A stretch of 64,000 nt of DNA from Cordylochernes scorpioides (Eukaryota; Arthropoda; Arachnida; Pseudoscorpiones; Chernetidae): the NCBI GenBank assembly GCA_030710605.1, contig CP092874.1, positions 25,441,765-25,505,764 of the forward strand. Direction: 5' to 3'. Below the pieces are notes generated by a model. The model was not told the origin of the DNA and made no database searches. It saw only the letters and a program-made list of their open reading frames with translations. The position numbers and the translations under genes were made by a program. Of this stretch, positions 55,446-64,000 are shown one piece after another (positions within the stretch are counted from its first letter, which is position 1; every line of letters begins with the position of its first letter).

Positions 55446-56979
55446 CCTTCAATAACCATTATTTAGTTAGCTAACCCATGTTTCTAGAGCCACGCATACA
55501 GAAGTTACCAACTACCCGGTAAACAGCATATATTTTCAACCTGTATTGTTAAAAATATTTCACGTTTTAGTACAAAAGGTTTTTTCTTTTATGTTTCTTT
55601 TAAAAAAAGCCTGTAAGTTCCTGTGATATGTTTTTATAACCTTTATATTGTATATTGTAATTAAATTGTTGTGTGCACCATGTGAAGATAAATACACGTA
55701 AATGTATATTGAGATTTATATTAATGAAAATTCAAATATATTTTATCACATTAATATAAAACATTTAATAAAGTTTTATATGCAGGTTTTTTCATTCTAG
55801 AGAGAATCCATTCATAGAACAATCTTTATATTGTAGCAAAGTATTTATCATTTTATTAACAGAGTATCATTTTTTTTATATTTTTATCATTTTGCTACTC
55901 TGTAAACTTCCCTCATTGCATATCTTTTGTTTATCATTCATAGTTTTGTTCTTGCCTTAAAATAAATTGCTGTGTTATTCCGAAATTTGTCTTTCCTAAT
56001 TTTCCACGTGGAAATATAAAAGCGGATTCGGATAAATGGAAGTTTGAATACTAAGAGTTCAGATAATCGAATTTTTCTAATAAGGTGTGAATAGTGTTTT
56101 ATAAGCAATTATACAAGCTATCAAGGGTCAAAAGAGGCTATAAAATAAACCGTTCTGTGACGAATATATTTCTAATTTAAACCAGGGGTGAGATATATGT
56201 GATTGTGTTAATACCCGCCATTGGCTATAACAAATAGAGATGTATTGCTATATTTAATTGATGAAGAGGAATATACCTCCGCGCACCCGTCAATCATACA
56301 CCCAGCAATATTTCTTTCAAACTTAGAAGACCGTTTTTTCCCACCGCATATTCTAAATTACACAACCACCCCACATCCTTTTTCGAAACAATTTTCTTTA
56401 TTGTTGGGAATAAATTAGCTTATGTGAATTGTTACGATATGATAGGGATATGTCTGTTTCGGTTTGTTATGATTGGTGTTGCATATTGACAAATATGCAA
56501 ATGAAAATATAATTGCATAATATACCCCAGATAGAAAAACAAAAGGTATGTTTTTTATATTTAAAGCAGCTACATGGAGATATAACAGACATGGATTTAT
56601 ACTCTCGCTGTCTTGTATAAGCGAGAAATAAGACCCAGGTCACGTGACAGTTGAATAATACATGTATATAATTGAACGCCATTAAATTGTTCGAAACATT
56701 AGCTATCACTCGTGTTTCTCAGTTAATAGGATTCTGTCCATCACATGTTTATCTTTATATAAATCTTAAACCATATAGAACAACCTTGTATCATAAACCT
56801 TTGTAGATAGTTTGAGTAAGGCAGTTGGTAACGTGTAGTTTGTATAAAGCGAATGGTGCACACGGGAGAAATAAATTCTTGCTATTCGAATCATTGCGGT
56901 AGAAAATGCCTTCGAATCAGGAGGTTCAGAAAACGCATGTTTTTTTAACTATTTTTCGCCGTTGTGTTTTGAAAAATCA
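55445..56979. other. Right-arm mirror of about 37160-38270
   Basis: No recognised gene; includes the frame at 56221-56418 mirrored at 37674-37946. Confidence 0.4.
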
Positions 56980-57680
56980 TACGCAATACGCCATTTTCTA
57001 AAAGAAAGAAGAGAGTTCAGATGTAAAGGATTTTGGATAGGTTTCCATGTGATGTTGAAGAAAACGATTAAAGGTATCGGGAAGAAAAAGCGAAAGTTTT
57101 CACGAAAGCAAAGATCATGCCTGAGAAATGCTGCAAGAACTTTGAATGCTTTCAATTGGACATGTTCGCGATACATTGCGGAAGAATTTAGAGTTACAAT
57201 ATAGGAGAAGGCAAACGATTCCAGCAACAATTTCTTTTGGCGCAAAAAAAACCGAAGTGAGGACGACTGATGCACAAATTTCCAGAAGACGAATTCTTTC
57301 TAAACGACGAGTCATATTTCACTGTTCCCTACTCCCAAATCGACGGAAATAGTGACTAGTACCTCTCCTCTTTCTGACGTCAAATACATCCGGTTTGAAA
57401 AAAATCGAAGAAAAAGTCCTGGTGTGGATTACAATCCGTCCGCGTGGACACATTCATGATTCATACAGAAGTCGGGATACGCCAACAATACTGTACGATA
57501 CCAAGGTTTCTCTCAAGACCAGGCTGATTCCTTATATCACAATCAGAACTACAAGGTGAGGTTACGTTTTCTGTCCAGAACCACTCAGCCCTCATTACGC
57601 CCAAGATGGTCGCTCAATACCTTGAGGCTAGAAACATCGTTTTTGTGACGAAGAAAGACAAACGCAGCCAACGTCCCTGG
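56980..57680 (+). pseudogene. Tc1/mariner-superfamily (DDE) transposase remnant (right arm)
   Basis: Read across frames, the pieces are in the order of an IS630/Tc1/mariner transposase: a HTH-like piece (RSCLRNAARTLNAF near 57110-57150), the first catalytic region EFFLNDESYFTV (about 57280-57330), then KVLVWITIRPRGHIHDSY, RLIPYITI and FCPEPLSPHYAQ at about 57410-57600, where related enzymes have the second catalytic D followed by SAHYAK. That aspartate is lost, and there are several frameshifts and stops. These enzymes cut and paste DNA at TA sites. Terminal repeats were not located. The same broken copy is in the left arm, so it died before or around the arm duplication. No reconstruction is attempted. 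Confidence 0.65.
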
Positions 57681-58084
57681 AAATACCTTACATTTCATAA
57701 GTGGAATAATCACCTGGAACACTATAATATCAAAATAAAAAATCGTGAGGCAAACAGTTTCTTCTAAGGTTTTTTTTTTTTTAATTAAGCCAAGTTTTAG
57801 AGTATTTCGGTCCTTCTACAGAAGTAAAAATGAGAAGGGTAGATGTTGAAATTGACAATTATCTCGCATTTCTATGAATATAAATAATTATCATCGGACC
57901 AGTGACTTGCTACTCTGTGGTGTTAGATAGAGTAGGTGCATTTCTTCCAGTTGTTATTGTGTTGTTTGCCTGTATTAGTGACTTTAAGTTTAAGTCCAAT
58001 AAATATCCTCCAGATATCTCCTATTGTCCATCTTCATTTTATCAGTAGAAATGCTCAAAAGCTCGGGAAAAAAAAATTACAAGA

Positions 58085-58350
58085 AACTAAGAAAAAGTCA
58101 TCTCCTTATCGTGCAACTGAAAGTTGCTGATGGCTTGTGTCATCTATCGGAATAAATATCAACTATTCATTGATTTTTTTTAATTATTCCAGAATTAGCC
58201 AGATACCCATTCTTGATTAATCAAGAAAAGCTAACCACATTAGCTAACGTAGTTAGCTAAATTTCAGTTGCACGATAAGGAGATACCTTTTTTCTTAATT
58301 TATGAACCTTATTATCCCAGTACAATGTCACATTTGTACTATTTTTTGCA
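58085..58350. mobile_element. Family P inverted pair (right arm)
   Basis: Mirror of 35980-36240. Confidence 0.6.
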
Positions 58351-58519
58351 CATTGCAAGAAACTGTTCGTTTCACGATTTGTTCTTTTGATATTATACGT
58401 TACATTAAAGACGTTGTCAATTCACTGAAATACTCACAGTAGGTGTTATGCCAAGATTTTGCTTGTACAAAATAGATCACGTCTTCTTTCTTCTCTTCTC
58501 TCTTATCTCCACTCAAGCA

Positions 58520-58830
58520 TATTAAGGTATCAAGCTTGTAAAGCTTGAGACATTGGGTGAAGTAAAATGCGTCTGCCTTTGTCATTAAGACTGGGACCAC
58601 TACTCAGTGGCAGGCCGACTTAGCTCCAAAAGAAATGGCCGCCTCTGACATGAGGAACAGACGTCATGTGCAGCCGCTCCTAACATGGAGTACAAACACT
58701 GCTCATCCTGTAGCCCTGGATTAGGAGCCCTAACAGGGTACTATCAGCCGGGCCAGCTGAGCCCAGGTTTTTCAGTGAGCTTGTTACTGCTCCCCCTTCT
58801 CCTTTTTCATCCGGGCTTCGGACCGGCAAA
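58520..58830 (-). repeat. LINE-like coding fragment (right arm)
   Basis: Mirror of 35515-35800. Confidence 0.45.
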
Positions 58831-59118
58831 GGCGGAGTTATAGATCACATTATTCTAAAGAAGCTAACGATGAGAAAATTCGACGCAGTTCGACGTCAAG
58901 GAGTTATTGAAACTAAATAAACTCGTGTTCTCAGCAGTTGACACTCGTTAAAACAACATTTTTTTTATCATTTTTTGTTATATAAGAGGGTATTACGATT
59001 GTTTTTTTAAAAGATCGGGGACGCGGGGGGAGGGGGGGGGGGGGGATAGATCCCCTTACAATCCTTAAAATTACCAAAATCCTCTTATTTACAAACATTC
59101 TCGGTAACATACCAGGTT

Positions 59119-59158
59119 TTCTCCTGTAGAAGGTCGTCCGTGCCCGAAAGCTAGAGAA
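59119..59158 (+). ncRNA. Hammerhead-like hairpin, family B (best copy)
   Basis: TTCTC (59119-59123), CTGTAGA (59124-59130), stem AGG.C ... G.CCC, GAAAG (59146-59150), CTA, GAGAA (59154-59158). Helix I is a perfect 5 bp and the AGCT palindrome sits where helix III would be. The core has U where hammerheads have the invariant A6, so cleavage is doubtful. Confidence 0.5.
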
Positions 59159-59246
59159 TAATAGAAAAATGTTTTTGAAAAGACACTTTTCCCTGGAGGA
59201 ATGATTGATTTTACTCAAAATATTGTTTATATATCGTAGTAAAGTA

Positions 59247-59506
59247 CACCTATCCCCCGATTTACACGGTACTTGTTTTACACGTTTTCGCTTTTACACG
59301 GTTTTCCAAATAAGTTTTTTTTTTATCGCACTGTACTAAAATGCGATATTCTACTCTATACTACCTATGTTGAAAAAAATATTGGGAGGCTCTGATTCAC
59401 GAGGGGGCGAACACCTATTCAGATTTGACAGTTTAATATACACCTATCCCTCGATTTACACGTTTTTCTCAGGAACGTATCTACCGTGTAAATCGGGGGA
59501 TAGGTG
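59247..59506. mobile_element. MITE present only in the right arm
   Basis: 260 bp; ends CACCTATCCCCCGATTTACA and mirror TGTAAATCGGGGGATAGGTG; TA at 59245-59246 and 59507-59508. The left arm has the unfilled AAAGTATTTATT at the matching place. A third, internal copy of the end starts near 59440, so a second element or end may be nested. Confidence 0.85.
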
Positions 59507-59723
59507 TATTTATTATTTTATTAACAGAATATTAATTTTGATATTTATATTTTGATATTCGGTAAACTTCCCTCATTCCTTATCTTTTGTTTATTATTCA
59601 TAGTTGCCTTAAATAAAACTGCTGTGTCATCCTGAAGTTTGTCTTTCGTGCTCCATAAAAGAAACTCATCTCCAGAAAACCTATTGCATTATTTAATTAC
59701 ATTTCAAAATTGCAATTCAAATA

Positions 59724-59903
59724 CAGTTAAACCTGTCTATACCGCCCCCTCTTGGGACTCACCAAAATAAGGTGCTATAGAGAGGGGGTACTATAGACAG
59801 ATCACTTTTAATGTTTAATATCGCATCGTACTACGTATTTAAAATCGGGTGCTATAGAGAGGGAGGCGCTATTTAGAGAGGGCGCTATAGACAGGTTTAA
59901 CTG
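59724..59903. mobile_element. pogo-like MITE (right arm copy)
   Basis: Mirror of 34425-34604, same 180-bp length and TA flanks. Confidence 0.75.
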
Positions 59904-60346
59904 TATTTTGAAATTCTAAACACGGATTAGAATATTTTATAGAACTTTTAATATATTGCCATTAAATATTCAAGATAATTAAAAGGTTTCTCTATTTGAC
60001 TACTCTCTCCGGCAAATTTCCTCATCGAGCCATAGTTGCATGGATTGATCACCAATATCTAGGGCAAGCGAAACGAAAGAATACACAATATAAATCCTCT
60101 ATTTTGGATTATAGACCTCTCTTTTTTTACCCTTTTTTATTCTACAAAACTCTTAATTAGTTAAATCCTTTAAATTTTTAAAAATATCATTTTAGAGAGC
60201 ATGCATATATGTTTGACTTTTTAAAAAACTTAAGGAACTTTCATATTTTACGCATAAATCACTTCTTATTTGCTTATACAACAACGGATTTCCCATATAT
60301 GTAAATTCGAACGTTCTCTTCTCTTAAAGAAAAAAAAAAATATATA

Positions 60347-62883
60347 TATTATATTTAAAAAAAAGATAAGATTTCTGTTGTTTTGGATCATCTTGATGAT
60401 TATGCTATGGTGGTGCAGTCGTGGTTAAATTCTTGAAAGTAATAATAATAAAAATGGTTTTTTGATCAGTAATTGCTTTAATTGAGCTAAGTGATATATA
60501 TGAAAAACATAATTTGATTAAAGTACTGCCTGGCTTAAGGCGTGAGAATAAAAAAAGAAAAACTTATTTACATAATGTACAAAAGTTTTGGGTCGGCCAT
60601 CGGGATAAAACAACGAGTTTTTATATGCAAAGCGTGACCTCTGGCGGTCGATTTAACAAAATATTTGTATCCATGAAATATATTTTAGAATAAAATAATA
60701 TTTTAATATAACATTTTAAATAATACCTTTATATAACATTTTAAATAATATCTTAATATAACATTTTAAATAATATCCTAATATAACATTTCCCCCCTGT
60801 GAAGAAAATAATATGGGTTCATTCAGAGAAAAGTGATAAAAAATATAGTTTAAAAAAAGATAAAATGATTGATAGAAAGATGAGAGGTGATATTCAATTA
60901 TCATATTGGTTTTAAATATGGTAACCAATAGACAGGAAAGTACAAAATGATACATAGTATGAATGATTATAAATATTGTTGGTAGTAAGAGTGAAAAATG
61001 TGGTATTCCATATTCGTATTGGCTTGTTGTGAACCAATAGATTGGAAAATGAGAAAATGACACATAAGAATGAGTAAGGAAAATAAAATGCATGATTATT
61101 AAAAAGTAAGAAATAAAAAGGTGATATTCCATGATCATATTGGCTTGTTGTGAGCCAATAGATTGGAAAAGACATAATACAGAAAAAATGCACAATATTA
61201 AAAATGAGGAAGGAAAATAAAATGAATGCATATTAAAAAAGTGAGAAATTAAAGGATGATATCCCTTGATCATATTGGCTTGTTGTGAGCCAATAGATTG
61301 GGAAAAACATGAGATAATGATACACAAATATTATTAATGAAGAAGGAAAATAAAATGAATGATATTTACAAAAGTATAAAATGAAAATATGAAGAACATT
61401 GAAAACAATATGAAAAATAATTGGCAAAAGATATATGGCAATGCTAAAACATTTGATGATAAAAGACATTTATGATAAAAAAAAAACAATAAGTTGAAGG
61501 CAAAGTTTAATTATGTACAAAGGAAAATGTGCAAATAAGGAATAAACATGTAAAGAAAAAAAAGGTAATGGTAAGAATAAAGAATGGTCATTTGAAGAAA
61601 AAAGAATCAAGGTGGATAAAAAAATAAGAGCTAAAATTTACATATGTTGGTAGCGCTAAATTTACATATTAGTTTGGTACGCTTTGAGATATTAACACAG
61701 GGAAATAAGCAATGGGGTAAAAATGAAAAATTTTGAAAATAATAACATATTAAGAAATGAAATTAAATAAGAAACTATCGATATATTAAAAGTTGGGGAA
61801 TTTAAACAAAAGATGGAAAATATGATTAACAAAGATTAATTTTTATTAAAGATTGAATATGTGAGAAATATATATTGATTTGTTGTTGTTTTCCTGGCCG
61901 ACTGTTTTACATATAGAATTTTAAAAAATGATATTTGTAAATGGTTTAAATTATTTGAAGATAAAAAATGGCATGAGATATATTATGGCATTTAGGAGCT
62001 AACTATACAAAGAAAAACTAAGGATTAAAAGGATTAAAGGGTGTGATAAAATTTAAAAGTCAAAACATTTATGGTAAAATTGATACAGAAAATTAATTTG
62101 AAAAAAAAGGTATATTTAAGCAAATAAGCCATTGAAAACTATTGTAAACAAGAGAGAAAAGGTTAAAACGTGGCAAATTATGTAAAAGGGTGATACAAAG
62201 TACCTTGAAATGGATGATGGGCTGGAGTTGAAGATCCCGGGAGATGGCTGGTGTTGGGCGGAAGGCTGCTTGTTGCGTGGAAGCGGGTGATGGTTGAGGA
62301 TGGAGAAATCCGGAGTTGTCCTGAGTTAACTGGATATGGTGATGTCTGGTTGAAGTGGGATATCAGGTTGAAAAAAATCTTGATATTAAATAATTTTCCT
62401 TTTGAAATTTTGAACGAACAGGTAAACATCCTGTCGACTAATATTATATTAAAAAAAAAGATAAGATTTCTGTTGTTTTGGATCATCTTGATGATTATGC
62501 TATGGTGGTGCAGTCGTGGTTAAATTCTTGAAAGTAATAATAATAAAAATGGTTTTTTGATCAGTAATTGCTTTAATTGAGCTAAGTGATATATATGAAA
62601 AACATAATTTGATTAAAGTACTGCCTGGCTTAAGGCGTGAGAATAAAAAAAGAAAAACTTATTTACATAATGTACAAAAGTTTTGGGTCGGCCATCGGGA
62701 TAAAACAACGAGTTTTTATATGCAAAGCGTGACCTCTGGCGGTCGATTTAACAAAATATTTGTATCCATGAAATATATTTTAAAATAAAATAATATTTTA
62801 ATATAACATTTTAAATAATACCTTTATATAACATTTTAAATAATATCTTAATATAACATTTTAAATAATATCCTAATATAACA
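60347..62883 (-). mobile_element. Non-autonomous LTR retrotransposon, right arm only
   Basis: Two direct 442-bp repeats (60347-60788 and 62442-62883) flank 1653 bp. Read on the minus strand each starts TGTTATATTA and ends TAATATAATA, and has a TATA box GCATATAAAAACTC. A polypurine tract AGGGGGGAAA (minus strand; 60789-60799) sits directly before the 3' LTR. The LTRs differ at about two positions. The interior has no gag or pol; it carries about four copies of a roughly 120-bp repeat (ATTGGCTTGTTGTGAGCCAA) between 60890 and 61310, which creates the frame at 60716-61327. The primer binding site was not recognised. Flanking TATAT repeats hide the target duplication. Confidence 0.8.
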
Positions 62884-64000
62884 TATATATATACATGCTG
62901 AAAGATAAAACCTTCCTTTAGTTTTGTCTATGATTGAAAATGATGCTTTTATTTCGTAAAATTTACTTTTTTAGCCTTTCAATGATTGCAAAAAAAAAAA
63001 ATGCGTTTTTTTTTTTTAAGAATTCTTCTTTTCTGCGCATATTATCGTAATTCAAATAGCAATTTGTAGACATGTGTACAAAGTAAAGTCAACACATTTT
63101 CCTCTCCTGATCTTCCCTTCGTCGAGCTTCCAAAGACAGCAGCAGTAGCAAAGGAAGACTTCAAGGAAATTTGAACGGTCCTATTCTCTGATGATTACCC
63201 ATGATTAGATTCTCTTTTTGACTTCATTTGTGAAGAGAACGGAATTGGAAGAAGCGCCCGATTGGAAATTATAGAGTAAGAAAATTATACTTTTTTTCCT
63301 CCTTACACCATTCGTACTTTCTTTGTAGTACGCTCTTTTTTTTTCATCTTTCGTTCTTTATTGTTTAGTTTTTTCTTTTCCTAATTCCATTCAAAATTAT
63401 CTTGTTCGCAGGAAGACGTCCTCCTTCACTTCACCAAACTGAAATAACTTCTACCAACTGCTAATCATCTTTTCTTCTTCTTTTTTTTTTTGCTTGTTCT
63501 TTTTCTCTTGTTGACTAACTGATGAATTCATTCCTTTTTTTCCTCTTCAAATGATAGCTGAACTGTTTCATTGGTTTACAGATTTTTTTTTTTGTAGATT
63601 AAAAAAAATCTCTGTTGGATTATTTCGCATAGTTTAAACATCTGTATATACTTTTATGTTGTTAATTTTTCATTTTAAAGTGCATTACGCGAAAAATATT
63701 GAAAAATATACTGAATTTATCAATATATATTTAAATTCATAGACAAAACTTAAGGAAGTTGTACATTTTTTTAACATGTATATCGGGATTCATACAATAA
63801 CTCTGGAAGATATTATAGTGACCTTTATTGAAGACACACGAGATAACCAAGTGTGAACAAAATTGACTCTGTCTCCTTAAAAAAATGGACGACCTGAGAC
63901 CTCAAAAACTTTCCACTTAGTTTTTATCCATGAGTGTACCTTCACAAAGAGTCAATTGAGACCAAAAATTTAGATAAAAGTAATCTCAGGAAAAAAAAAT
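62884..64000. other. Outer right arm, mirror of about 32614-33750
   Basis: Includes the R96 copy at 63730-63890. No gene recognised. Confidence 0.5.

Larger units (their letters stand above)
48425..64000. repeat. Right arm of the giant imperfect palindrome
   Basis: Reverse complement of 32614-44305, longer because of insertions at 49697-49800, 52772-53088, about 54691-55884, 59247-59506 and 60347-62883. The homology is still running at the last base of the window, so the arm continues beyond it. Confidence 0.9.

Noticed and set aside
60716-61327. 203-codon minus-strand frame inside the LTR element
   Set aside because: It is produced by four copies of a roughly 120-bp repeat in AT-rich DNA, has no gag or pol motif, and starts within the 3' LTR.
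1-64000. CRISPR array or bacterial operon
   Set aside because: Tandem repeats here have no unique spacers, and there are no ribosome binding sites, operons or prokaryotic genes; the sequence is plainly eukaryotic.

Overview
This window is AT-rich eukaryotic DNA, almost certainly from a metazoan and most likely an arthropod (a chelicerate would fit, but that is a guess). The support is a U6 snRNA-derived sequence of animal type, tRNA-derived SINE sequence, many 5'-truncated non-LTR retrotransposons with target-site duplications (TSDs), Tc1/mariner and pogo-like DNA elements, a Helitron, and many small inverted-pair insertions of Penelope-like (PLE) style. I see no intact host protein gene. The only host-like coding sequence is the last part of an alpha-crystallin (small heat shock protein) domain at 23410-23673. 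Almost everything else is mobile or tandem DNA, most of it dated or bounded by duplicated target sites.

Layout. 1-305 is a tandem array made from the 5' half of U6 snRNA. 306-32600 is a mosaic. It holds a TA-flanked MITE (1056-1325), minisatellites (3325-3770, 9938-10700, 13435-13960), a mariner transposase remnant (5178-5540), a U6 retropseudogene (12991-13088), retrotransposon 3' ends (7888, 15501, 18844, 19864, 24115, 25187, 25853, 26901, 28801), several inverted-pair elements carrying hammerhead-ribozyme-like hairpins (best cores at 24557-24600, 9114-9157, 2465-2503, 26578-26620), and one GC/CpG-rich block (31620-31900).

32614-64000 is dominated by a very large imperfect palindrome. The left arm (32614-44305) reads as the reverse complement of the right arm (about 48425-64000), and the right arm runs off the window. 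The arms share old insertions (a LINE end, a pogo-like MITE, a broken DDE transposase, a LINE-like coding fragment). They differ by insertions found in one arm only: a 251-bp Helitron and a 265-bp foldback on the left; a 2.5-kb LTR element, a 260-bp MITE and a 317-bp inverted-pair element on the right. The matching place in the other arm acts as an empty site and fixes most of these boundaries exactly. The spacer (44406-48424) holds a 100-N gap at its left edge, a retrotransposon coding scrap, a MITE, a 96-bp tandem array open in one frame for 441 codons, three copies of a PLE-like repeat and a complete tRNA-Gly-headed SINE.

The most interesting theme is the repeated hairpin with the layout helix I - CUGANGA - helix II - GAAA - very short helix III - UH - helix I. 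This is the hammerhead ribozyme plan known from Penelope-like elements and retrozymes. Several sequence families of it are present, often as head-to-head pairs whose junction falls in or beside the ribozyme. The main caution is the palindrome: a 100-N gap exactly at the inner end of the left arm means a misplaced alternative haplotype must be excluded.
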